A stretch of 64,000 nucleotides of DNA, from NCBI GenBank assembly GCA_037176845.1, contig JAYKXP010000034.1:1-64000 (forward strand). Direction: 5' to 3'. Under the pieces are notes generated by a model. The model saw only the letters and a program-made list of their open reading frames with translations. It was not told where the DNA came from and did no database searches. The translations under genes were made by a program, and so were the position numbers. This DNA is from Paramarasmius palmivorus. Taxonomy: Eukaryota; Basidiomycota; Agaricomycetes; Agaricales; Marasmiaceae. Position 1 is the first letter of the stretch, and each line of letters starts with the position of its first letter. Shown here piece after piece: positions 1 through 9,540 of this stretch.

Positions 1-830
1 GTTCGTGCTGTGTGTCCAGGTCCTTGGTCACGTATCGCGGCCACTGTACATGGAGTATGCCATTGTAGAGTACAACGTCCAAATGCTGGAGCTGTGGTGA
101 TATCAGTGTCCATACAAGTCAACTCGAATGACAATCGCAACACTCACAGTTACGCCAGGCGGGAGGTGAAAACTTCTCTTGAATGTGCCATATCGAAGCT
201 CCTTCAGCAGCCGCCTCATATGCTCTGGCTCGCTAGTCTCGCTCGATCCCTCCACGTATTCTTCGGAATCCTCCCATGCTTCGTGTGTTGGCGAGTAAAC
301 CTTAAAAGGAGTCTTTCTCGATCCTTCTATTGTTACTTTCCCGCAGCAACCGTTACAGTGACGTCCTCTCGCCGAACACCTGGAATTTCGAATAAAGCGA
401 CGAAACAATCATATGGGATTACTAGAAATACGTCTGATCTGTAGACATCCTTCGTTACACTTGCGTTCGCATGTGGCGCATTCAACCACTCACCGAGGTA
501 TAAATCCCTCCGTTACTCTAACCTCCGTTGTTTCTCTTTGCCTATGAATCAGAGCCGCTATCTTCTTGGCCAGAGCATCGAGGCTTGAATCTTCAATGAC
601 AACCTTGGACGTGATTAACGACAGATCTTCAAAAAAGGAATGGACATACGGGTGTAGGTTCAACGGGCGGCCTAGATGACATTGAGTGAGAAAGTTTGCG
701 ATGGCGTCGAGAATCAGCCTCTTGATTTGACCTTGCCTATTAATGCGCTGGTTGTAGCGTCACATGGCTTCGTAATGGCGCACAGGCCAACGGAGGTCGT
801 AATGGTCTCATCTCGTAGTTCCTAGGTCAG
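1..830 (-). pseudogene. Hsp20/alpha-crystallin-like protein, frame-broken, cut by window edge
   Basis: Small heat-shock proteins are ATP-independent chaperones built round an alpha-crystallin fold. Read on the minus strand, about 415-350 gives VALFEIPGVRREDVTVTV, the usual first half of that fold. Then 345-148 gives KVTIEG...YGTFKRSFHLPPGVT. After an intron (92-147, GT...AG) positions 91-1 give LQHLDVVLYNGILHVQWPR, the DGVL-type closing strand. The two halves lie in different frames around 350, so the gene looks frameshifted. An upstream exon at about 760-497 (DAIANFLTQ...LDALAKKIAAL) may belong to the same gene but does not join in frame, and a TGA interrupts it near 763. Family call is from motif recognition only. 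Confidence 0.5.
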
Positions 831-1416
831 TTTTTGTTCGGTCAATGTTGGAAGCACCCTCACCAACGAAGTTACATGAACGGCTGCTAACCAAAACGGA
901 AAGCCTTTCCGTTATAGAAAATATCGACAAGGAGTAACGTGACAAAGCCGAAGTGCCTATTCCAGCGTGAGAATACATCCAATCTTCTTGAGACCCAAAG
1001 CAACCGAGGCGCTCTTTCCTCAGTCGTTTGATTCACGCCCCCTGGGAATTTGCAAGATCTCATCCAGCTCTGGAATTCTTTATGGCTTCCTTTCTTGGTC
1101 TCAGTGTCTCTTTTCGGTGTTCCGTGGTTTGTTCCGCTGACGATACGTTGACAGAAGTTTGCTTTTAGAAGAGCAAAGTTTGAATGGTCCGATCAACGTC
1201 TTGCAGAAATCATAGATCTTTACGAAGGGTGTGTCCTTTTCACTGATCTCCTTTTGAAACAACCGTTCACTTACGGGCTTTTCAGCGAGGGTCCTTGAAA
1301 ACCGGCTTCTGGATTTGCTTACCGCCTGGGAGTTCGCGCGTTTAAACCGAACAGCAAACTCAATATAGATCAGCTTTTTGTTCTCTTTCGTGGCAAGCTA
1401 CATCCTCCGGTTGACG
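831..1416. other. No supported gene
   Basis: Divergent intergenic space between the broken minus-strand Hsp20-like gene and the plus-strand gene starting at 1417. No long open frame, tRNA or repeat was recognised here. Confidence 0.4.
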
Positions 1417-2121
1417 ATGTCTCTCACTGATCATGAACACCAACTCCTTCGAGCTTTCCATCTTCCAGTTTTGCAAGAGTTTTTCAACAGAGCAGTGGAA
1501 GCCTACCCGCGTACACCAGGGGGCACTCTAGGAACCATCCTCAATACAACGGAGAAGGAAGCTTTGCAGATGGAGATGGTAGCCTTGCACATGATAGCTG
1601 TGAGTACTCCGACCTCTTTCCTTCCTTCATGTCTTTAGTATGATCCTATTCAGTCTTTTCCGATGAACTTCCAACGAACGTCTCCGAGAGAGCCCCTGCT
1701 CACTGGTCGTTTTCGAAGAAACGTTCAGCTAGTCGTGGACACATTCCTGTCGCATTTAACCAACGAGGATTCTCGAGCCCGCCTCAGGCCGTGCATGGCA
1801 TGTCCTGGCGGATACGATGCTCCGGAACGGGATTTGTCTAGCACCACTAATCCTCAACTGTGGGCTACGCAGTTCATACGGCTGGTGGGGAAAGTGCAAC
1901 TCTCGGACCATGCAAGCTTCGACAGGGATAGCAACGACTGCCATCTGTACACGGTTCGATACATGTGTACTGATCTCGCTACCCTGCTGTCTGTGGAAGT
2001 TGGGCCAAACTTGCCTTTGGTGTCTTTGGTCACCTCTCGTGAGCATTCGTTCTGTCTTTTTGAAGTCATAGCTCATGTTATTTTTTTGGTAGTTGTAGCG
2101 GAAGTTCTGCGGGACCAGTAA
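1417..2121 (+). CDS. Hypothetical protein, two exons
   Basis: Not recognised. Exon 1 (1417-1599, 61 codons) starts at the ATG of MSLTDHEHQLLRAFHLPVLQ and ends at a good donor (GTGAGT). The acceptor TTTAG at 1638 opens exon 2 at 1639 in phase 0, running to TAA at 2119-2121, about 222 aa in total. The exon 2 product is soluble-looking (RFRRNVQLVVDTFLSHL..., CMACPGG). Its last 25 residues become abruptly hydrophobic (HVIFLVVVAEVL), which may be unspliced intron, so the true 3' end is uncertain. It lies upstream of, and on the same strand as, the 2807 gene. Confidence 0.5.
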
Positions 2122-2806
2122 CGTTAAAGTAATGTTCGAAGTGCACTTCGAGATTACGACGCAATGTATGTAGTACCTCCCCATTTACAAGAAACCTGCA
2201 ATTGTTATGTTGAATCCTTGGAATACATGTTTTAAGGCCTTCTGAGGCATTAGTTGCTAAGAGTCTGTAAGTCCGTTTAAATGACTTGAATCGGTTCCTT
2301 AGTGACATCACCCTAGGTACCACGTGTCAAGGCTATGCTGATGGATTTTTTATGCATGTTTTCCCGTGGTTTTGTCGTTTTTCCCTTTACTCTCAAGTGC
2401 AGATATCTCTGCCTATCGAATGAGTGTTCCGTGTACTTCTTTTGTAGAGGTATGGCTAAAAATTTGAGGGTTAGCAAAGGTTAGCGTGGGAAGTGTGTCA
2501 GACGACTGCTTCACGTAAATTCGCCGACACGGGGTACCTCGCTTGCTTGCGCCTCTTACTCTCAACCACTTCGCCCGAAGATGTTTCAATTCTACAGCAT
2601 TCCCAGCCCCCTTCTTCTATTCAGTTGGTACCAGAAACGCCACCCTTTACTCATTGTAGTTTGGTCGATATGCGGCATTCAAGGTTAGCCAGTGCTTTTC
2701 TCGGGAAGCCCTGTTCCATTCCCGTTCTTGCTCAAGCTGATCTTCCTCCTTTTAGTGTTTTGTTCGTTGTCGCTTTCCCCGGTGCATACTCCGCAAGTAC
2801 TCTGTG
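2122..2806. other. Intergenic or unresolved exons
   Basis: A 104-codon plus-strand frame (2493-2807) abuts the next gene and could hold an upstream exon, but it has no recognisable domain and no convincing splice partner. The rest shows nothing I can support. Confidence 0.3.
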
Positions 2807-4153
2807 ATGGATATGGAGCCTCTGCTCGCGAATAAGTGTGTAATCTGTCTTCTTATTTCCTTTCTCGCGCTGAAGAATCGGCATAGCCAATCATCCACGT
2901 CGGTTTTTCTTCCTAGAAGACCGGTCGAGTTGCAATCGGGCTACGTTCAGCAATCAGAAAGCCTTTACCACAACTACAGATCTGTTATCTCCACCTATAT
3001 TTCGCCTCGCGACTTTGAACGATTGAAGTGCTTGCAGAAAGACACCGGGGTCGTTATAGCCGGCGCCAGTGGTCTTCGTATCCTTTTGGGCCACTCGAGC
3101 GACGATCCACTGGAGTTGTATTCTTCGAGGAGGCACTTGAAGCAAGTTTTCAAGTTTGCAGCTTGTGCGAGTATGGTTCGATGCTCGGGATCTCGACCTA
3201 GCGCCTCCAGTCCACGCTTCAAGTTCCATACTCCACTCGTGGACGACTCGGTTGTCGTTGACGTTCTTCTTTTTCGAACCTCCAAAGGCAAGTACTTGGA
3301 GGTTCTTGTCACGGACTCTGATCCCGTGCAAGCAGTTCTTTCCATGAGGTTCAGTAAGTAGTTTGCAGTATCGGTCGTGTGCTTGCTCGCTAAAACCGTC
3401 TCAGGTCATCACATGGTCATTGCAAACTCTGAACACCTTTTTTGTCTGTTTCCTCGTTCGACCTTCATACATCGAACAATACTCGACTTTGCGACGTCGG
3501 CTGCTAAAACGAGAACGACTCGACTGCCCTACTTTGGAGACATATTGTTCATTGTAAATCCTCGCATTACTGCAGCTAATGCTTTAGACCGGTCTTCGGA
3601 GATCAATATTCATCCTAGGTTCATTGGAGACCGCTTGTCGGGAATGTTTTCTCTCCGAGAACATGGGTCTTCGATCAGTACCCGCTACTCGCAAACGATG
3701 GCCTGTTCGTGGCAGCTGTGGTTCGTGCCCCGGGGACCACCGCAGCTTCGTTTCGTTCACCTACAACTACCAGAACTTACTTACGACTACTTCCTCGCAC
3801 CACCTATATTCAACTCAGTTTATTCTTCGTTGTTGGAGCTCCTTGGGCCTCGCGCTGGTAGACGTCGAGGCTTTCCAGTGGTCGAGGATGACGTCGTGTC
3901 TAGCCTTATCAGCGAAGCGTGCAGTGGGTTGTACGAGAGTCGCTTTTCTGTTCTCCTTGCTCAGCTTCAGCATGGCTTTTCGCTTGCAGATCGATCTTGG
4001 CCTGCAGCTGTTCAGCCTTCGGCTGCTATAGCTGCAGCTTTATACAGTGTTTTCCTTGGACTTCCATCTCTATGGTCAGGAACTGGAAAGGTGATCTTTT
4101 TCTTCCTTTCTCAGAAGCCCGATATTGAGTATTCGGTTTATAGGCTACGATAA
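2807..4153 (+). CDS. Agaricomycete family protein with a possible nucleotidyltransferase-like fold
   Basis: Exon 1 is 2807-3353 and exon 2 is 3405-4153. They are joined in frame across a 51-bp intron (GTAAGT...CTCAG) to give about 431 aa. Residues about 85-105 read DTGVVIAGASGLRILLG then DDPLELY. This resembles the GS-x-AL...SDLDLY motif of a large uncharacterised mushroom protein family that I believe has a nucleotidyltransferase-like fold, although the Asp pair is degenerate here (DDPLE). Downstream KYLEVLVTDSDPVQAVLSMRFS and HLFCLFPRSTF match that family's later conserved stretch. An in-frame 48-bp segment (2836-2883) and a 24-bp segment near 4091 both begin with GT and end with AG, so they may be introns. 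Function unknown; the fold call is tentative. Confidence 0.5.
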
Positions 4154-4206
4154 ACTTCGAAGCAAAGACAAGCGGTCATGAGCGGCTCATTGTAGTATGG
4201 ACGCTG

Positions 4207-4877
4207 GTGGCTCTTTCCATGCCCATCGAAGAAGCTAAGGACCACAAAAACAATCTCGACTTGTCCGATTTCTTTGATATGGAAGAAGAACCCTTCGGTT
4301 TTGATCTATGTCAGTCGCTTGTCCTGTCACGAGCCTTTCAACTTGATCTAAATCTCATGTTCAGCTCCAAGTTGCCTTTTTTCGTTCCTCACAGCATAAG
4401 AAGCTTTTATCCCTGTAATGTTGGCAACCACCTGGCAATCAGTAGCCGCAAGTCACGAAGCTAACGGGGTACTCGAGCTAATCACTAGACTCTCGGCGAC
4501 GGCTTTGATTGGCCCTATCTAGACGCCGTGTTAAAGTACCGCGATGCAATATGGCAGTGTTTATTCCCGTTCTTTGTTCGCTTGCCTTGTTGGAATTGAA
4601 AATTTACCGCTAGGGATGTGGATCATGCCAGCTTACATCACGTAGGTCTTTTATACAATTTCTTTTTCCTTCGATGCCTTTTGTAGATCACGTTCACGTC
4701 GCCATAATCAATGCTTCAATGGACGAAGTGTGGCGCCTTTCACGAGGAATTCTTTCGGGTTGCGGCAAGTGGTCACCCCACCCTTTCGATGCACCGATCG
4801 TGCCGGAAACTCAAGCCACATAAAAGGCTTGTTGAACTCTCCTGAACGACATCCCGTTCGCTCTTTCGATTCCTTCA
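4207..4877 (+). pseudogene. Degraded exons of an unidentified gene
   Basis: Several exon-like stretches occur on the plus strand but not in one usable frame: MALSMPIEEAKDHKNNLDL from 4207, LGDGFDWPYLDAVLKYRDA near 4490-4550, and DHVHVAIINASMDEVWRL from 4687. They may be extra 5' exons of the 4878 gene or a decayed gene. No domain was recognised. Confidence 0.3.
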
Positions 4878-5552
4878 ATGGCTGCCAATAACGACCTTCT
4901 TCGTACGCTTCAAGGCCTCGTCGGTAGGAACTGGTCTGGTAGGAGAAGCTTCTTCTTTTCGTTTTCATGTTTTCGATATCTATCTGACTACTTCGCAGAA
5001 GGAGAGGTCGTTGCTTTGGACCAGCTTGGTGATGCTGAGAACCATATCTTCAATAAAGTGGTTGAGATGATAATTATGAAAGGTATGGTCCATCTTTGGC
5101 TTGCTTACTAGGCGGCTTACACTAGCTCAGGGTACTTTGCGTCCTTTGTGGACGCTGATTATCAGTCATCTGTCAGGAACGCGGCTGCTGTTAGGGCTCC
5201 TCCTACCCTTTCGGTCGTTTGCCCACGTTGCGATTTGCCAGTGAATCTTCCTCCACCGGAAGATCGTTGGTACTGTGTCTCTGCTGGCCTTAGAGTGGGC
5301 TGGGTTAAAACCTGGTGAGTGCTTCTTGTGATAGTGCTCGATAGCTATTGATTGTTTTTGGACAGGAATACGGTGAAGAGTTTGGTTTTGCACGTTTCCG
5401 GAAACAAGTATACTTCTTATGCAACCAAAGAAGACGCTCGCAAAGCCTTCGTGGCTGCCCTCATCGGAGGCACAGTTCAGGTGCTTGGTTCTACCGATAG
5501 AGCCTTGGAATACGACCCTATTCCCTTCGAAGACGGCTGCTTGTTCCCCTAG
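4878..5552 (+). CDS. Small protein with C-terminal RNase H1/viroplasmin-like domain
   Basis: Four exons splice in frame: 4878-4923, 4999-5082, 5131-5314 and 5366-5552, giving 166 aa. All introns are GT...AG. Residues about 75-85 hold a CPRC pair (VVCPRCDLPVNLPPP). The C-terminal half, RWYCVSAGLRVGWVKTW then VLHVSGNKYTSYATKEDA then AALIGGTVQVL, follows the order of the RNase H1 N-terminal (viroplasmin) domain. That order is a W-Y-x-V strand, a G-x-x-x-G turn, a V-x-G/KYTSY strand and an EA-type helix. In RNase H1 this domain binds RNA/DNA hybrids. No RNase H catalytic domain follows. The start was chosen as the first ATG that splices in frame. Binding function is inferred only. Confidence 0.6.
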
Positions 5553-5984
5553 AGCAGCGTTTACAGCACTTGGTTTTGCTTAGCTTTCGTGACATATTAG
5601 TAAATAAAAATCTTGAGATGTCATCTTGTGTTCTGTCATCTTGCTCCAATCAAATTTGTATGAATTGTTTTTCGTTTGCTCTTGAGGGTGCCTACCAGCC
5701 AATGTGATCACCTCATTAGGTATTTTTTTCCCAGCTGAGATAAGTTCCATTGTGATCTTGTCACGTGTACACTTACTCTCTCCTTTTCCTCCACCACGAT
5801 GCATGGCGACACTCTTCACTGTCCTTTGAACCTAGTCTAGCTCTAATAATTTCTTATATTCATCTTTTGTGTCGGAGTCTTCGCATGTCAGAAGTTACCT
5901 CACCTGTAATTTCTTGGCCTCGTGGACCCAATCCCAGTGAGTGGTCGTTCGTTCAGCAAAGCACGCAAACCATCTCCACAGTGT
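5553..5984. other. No supported gene
   Basis: Intergenic sequence downstream of the viroplasmin-like gene. No long credible frame was seen. Confidence 0.35.
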
Positions 5985-6420
5985 CTATCTGCCCCTTTGG
6001 TGCGCTGGAACGTCAAGTCTGTTCATAATTTCCTTTCCAATGTCAAACGGCCCTTGAGCTGACCTTTCCATGTTTACTGGATAGAACCAGAACCTGGCAG
6101 GTGCGTTCGGTTTCTGTTTCCCTTTCTTATCCTTGATTGAAGATGCAGAAGTAGGGGTATGTTCTCTCCGTGTTTGAAAACTTCACCCGAGATGGTGTAC
6201 ATGTGCATTCTGCCTGGCAAAACATATCCAGCGAATGCTCTTTCTAATCTCGTCCCGTTCGTACACAAAATCAATCCATATTCAAGCTTCGAATCTCGAT
6301 CCCGATAACCAAGACGTCAACTCTGTCGTACTTCCGAAGAACAGATGATCCTGGGTACGAAATACGAAGATATGGATGTTACGGAGCCTCGACCTCGACA
6401 ACACCATGACTTGTTATCCT
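5985..6420 (-). pseudogene. Frameshifted remnant, unidentified protein
   Basis: Read on the minus strand, about 6290-6140 gives EYGLILCTNGTRLERAFAGY, then MYTISGEVFKHGENIP. After a frame change near 6140 the reading continues as SSIKDKKGKQKPNAPARFWF, then NMERSAQGPFDIGKEIMNRL, to a TAG at 5985-5987. The two halves look like one coding sequence broken by a small indel. I do not recognise the family. It could instead be two exons with an undetected short intron. Confidence 0.35.
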
Positions 6421-6857
6421 TCCTTCGCTTTCTCCTACCACGCCTAAGCACAATTCAAGTCTATGCACGCTAAGTACTACCAATGGCTTTCATTTTGGAG
6501 GCAACTCTTCCAATTCTATACCTAGCCTTTGTATCAGGTTTGTTTTGGTGTTTCCAAAAATTTTCAACTGTTTTCTTACGAATTTTCTTTGAAGGAGGTA
6601 CGAAGGTGTAGGCTCTCCGCCGGAAGCGTTTCAGTCCTTCCTAGTCGGGCATTTACTCATCGTTTAGTTCTGCTGGTGTTCAACACTTTCAGAACAACCG
6701 CAGCTTCAATTGTCGCCTCAACACGCTTCAATCACATTAGTTGTCACGGCCATCGGTAAGTACTCGATATGGGTTGTTCAATATCGTTGAATACTCACTA
6801 ACTAGGCTCTCGCGGTTCTCGTCACGCCCACGCGCCCTCTAAGCGCCCACTTAGATC
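6421..6857. other. Intergenic, no supported gene
   Basis: A 76-codon plus-strand frame (6529-6759) has no recognisable content. This interval is the likely promoter region of the 6858 gene. Confidence 0.3.
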
Positions 6858-7487
6858 ATGGTCTCATTTTTCAGTGTCGGTTTGGGCCTCCTCGTTCTTC
6901 TGCTCTCGGTCAAGGGAGTTTTCTTCCTCATTAAAGTTATCTTCGCGATCAAGATCTTCAATTCTCTTACCTGGCGCACTCGTTTCAAGATTGGGATGGA
7001 GATAACGACTGCTTTTCACGCGGATGAAACCGACGGCTGGGTTTACCACTTCAGAGTCACCGAAACGAGAAGGGGCGTTTCTCTAGTGAAAATCGGCTGC
7101 TCTGACGACGTTGCTGGGCGAATCCGGTACTGGCAAGGGCACTACGCTCGTTCCCGGATCGAAAACATGAGCTGGGTTCGAGTCAACTACATCAGGAGGA
7201 CCGGTGAGTAGCTTTTCCGTTTCTGTCTTTTTTCCGTTCGGGTTTCTAACAATATACAGAGAGGATTTTACATATCATTCACGAAGACACGCGAGTACGT
7301 CGTCGATGCTTCAATCATCGATGTACGTGTGTCGCTTTTGGCCGTTTTACGGTTTTTTCTCATTCCTAACCCAGGTTCGGCCAAGCATACCGAACTTTTC
7401 GCTCTCAGTAAAGCGTCGGAAACCCAACTGGACGATTTGAGCGTCTTGATTGACGACATACTTTCGCTTTGCTACGGCCGGGATTGA
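6858..7487 (+). CDS. T5orf172/GIY-YIG-like protein with N-terminal membrane anchor
   Basis: Three exons splice in frame: 6858-7203, 7260-7322 and 7375-7487, giving 173 aa. Residues 1-35 are a long hydrophobic segment (FFSVGLGLLVLLLSVKGVFF...), a likely membrane anchor. Residues about 59-105 (GWVYHFRVTETRRGVSLVKI, G-C-S-D-D-V-x-x-R-I-R-Y-W) match the T5orf172 (MUG113-like) domain: G-W-V-Y strand, V-K-I-G-x-S strand, R-I helix. It belongs to the GIY-YIG superfamily. The C-terminal exons add CFNHRCSAKHTELFAL, recalling the C-x-x-C...H-x-E-x-F tail of fungal members. The catalytic status is unclear; fungal T5orf172 proteins are largely uncharacterised. The 7TM array starts about 2 kb downstream. 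Confidence 0.7.
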
Positions 7488-7639
7488 GGAGCTTTTCGTT
7501 GGGCAGTATTTTTTGTGTATCTTGTAACCCATGCGTCAAACAAAAGATTTGTATTATTTACTACTCTAGCTATCTAGGCCCGAACGATTACAACTAAAAA
7601 AAAAACGCACCACAGGCGAACTTGAACTCGTTCTGGTCG

Positions 7640-9160
7640 GCGAAACCGCCGACCCATTCAAGCTAGTATATGAATGGTATGAGTGGCTGAGTGGTGAACT
7701 GATTGACGGTTCTGGGGAACCACCTGCTGCCGCTACCTGTAACGACAGTTCTCCTGAACCGTCAGAGAGGTTTCGAGTCAACTGCAGTTCCCGAGAACCG
7801 CGATACGGCTGTGGTAAATGTTGACCGCCTACTCGAAGTTGGGCTGGTATCCGCATGACTGATGGATATATGAATGGTATGAGTGGCTGAGTGGTGAATT
7901 GGTTGACGGTTCTGGGGAACCACCTGCTGCCGCTACCTGTAACGACAGTTCTCCCGAACCGTCAGATAGGTTTTAAGTCGACTGCAGTTCCCGAGAACCG
8001 CGATACGGCTGAGGTAAATGTTGACCGCCTACTCGAAGTTGGGCTGGTATCCGCATGACTGATGGATATATGAATGGTATGAGTGGCTGAGTGGTGAACT
8101 GATTGACGGTTCTGGGGAACCACCTGCTGCCGCTACCTGTAACGACAGTTCTCCTGAACCGTCAGAGAGGTTTCGAGTCGACTGCAGTTCCCGAGAACCG
8201 TAATATGGTTGAGGTAGGCATTGACCACCTGCTCGAAGTTGGGTTGGAATCTGCATGGCTGATGAAAATGCGAACAGCTAAGTGGTGAACTGACTGACGG
8301 TTCCGGGGAACCACCTGCTGCCGCTACCCGAAATGACAGTTCCCCTGAACCGGTACAGAGGCTCGGAGTCAGCTGCAGTTCCCGAGAACTGCAATGTGGT
8401 TGAGGCAGGTATTGACTGTTTTCTTGAATATTGATGTGTATCCTGCACGACTGATGAATATATGAATGACTGAGTGGCGAACTGAGGGACAGTTCCTGGG
8501 AACCACCTGCCGCTGCTACTCGTAGTAACAGTTCCCCCGAACTGTCAGAGAGATTCGGAGTCAGCTGCAGTTCCCGGGAACCGTGGTGTGGTTGAGGTAG
8601 ATATTGGCTGTCTACTTGAAGTCGAGTTGGAATCTTGTATGACCGATGAAGATGTGATGGATGAGTCCTTGAGTAGTAAAATGACCGACAGTTCCCGGGA
8701 ACCACCCATACACTATCCAGTCAGTTACAGTTCCCGAAAACTGCACTGAGTGTGGCGACGCAGTCCCCCAGAACCATGAGCTACCCTTGGAAGCACCAGC
8801 AGTTCCCGAGAACTGCACATCGATGGATGAAAGTAACTGGTCCAGGGTCATTGGAATTGAGGAGATTTCGTGGAGAGGTAGCTGTGTCGGATAGTAGATG
8901 TATTGGACGGTCAATGGTTCTGGAGAACTGCCCTCTGGATAACAGCGACAGTTCCAGTGAATTGTCGTCTTTACACCTGTAAATAGATGGTATATCAGCA
9001 CTCAATAAAGGTCGGTGCTCAGATACACACCATCAATGCATGCCGTCCATCCGATGAGGAGCAGTTCTCCAGAACTGCTCTATACCGACTAGAGTTTAGA
9101 GACGACAGTTCCCTTGCACCGTGACTTGTTTCTTTCGGTCTCGGTTCCGGGGAACCTCCC
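7640..9160. repeat. Satellite of about 190-200 bp units carrying phased 12-bp palindromes
   Basis: Long direct repeats start near 7640. Equivalent positions recur at 7709, 7909, 8109, 8300, 8492 and 8691 (period 200, 200, 191, 192, 199) and decay toward 9160. Every unit carries a trio of GTTC-N4-GAAC palindromes. Examples start at 7709, 7748 and 7787; 8109, 8148 and 8187; 8300, 8339 and 8378; and 8492, 8531 and 8570, each exactly 39 bp apart. Degenerate pairs continue at 8691/8730 and 8763/8802 (both 39 bp), then 8917/8951 and 9064/9108/9144. Open frames of up to 190 codons across the region are by-products of the repeat. Function unknown. Confidence 0.9.
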
Positions 9161-9540
9161 ACGAGGCATTATTTAGACGCCAATGACTTTGTTTTTCTAT
9201 TTACATACGGTACAAATGCGTGTGAATGTGGGCCCGCTCACATTTTTTTTCTGCCGCGTTCCACATATTTTCGTGGGCTTAATAAGAGACGTCTATCCGG
9301 CCATCAGAGCCCGGCGCCCAAGTTTCAAAGTTTGTGAGGTGCTCGAGCTCGCGTTCATCGTTGGAATCCGGACAAGGCGGCCGACTCGCGATTCAACTTT
9401 TGGTGTGTATGACCTTTGAATTCTTTTCGAGTCACAGCTGATCTACTTATTCTCTGTTCGTCTGGCCTTTTTTTTTGTTTTGTTTTCGGGAGCCTAGCAC
9501 AAGCCTCGGGTGTTAACAAGAGAAAAAAGAAGAATCGATA
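9161..9540. other. Junction between satellite and tandem array, no supported gene
   Basis: T-rich sequence with a short unsupported frame (9183-9419). Homology to the array unit becomes visible after about 9540. Confidence 0.3.

Noticed and set aside
8133..8705. 190-codon minus-strand open frame with internal repeats
   Set aside because: It lies wholly inside the satellite and its repetitive product follows the DNA repeat; no start context, introns or domain.
7640..9160. Palindromes as heat-shock elements or a CRISPR array
   Set aside because: Heat-shock elements have TTC and GAA two bases apart, here four; CRISPR needs near-identical repeats with unique spacers and a prokaryote, neither of which fits.
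9183..9419. 78-codon plus-strand frame at the array border
   Set aside because: Not repeated in other units and without splice sites or domain.
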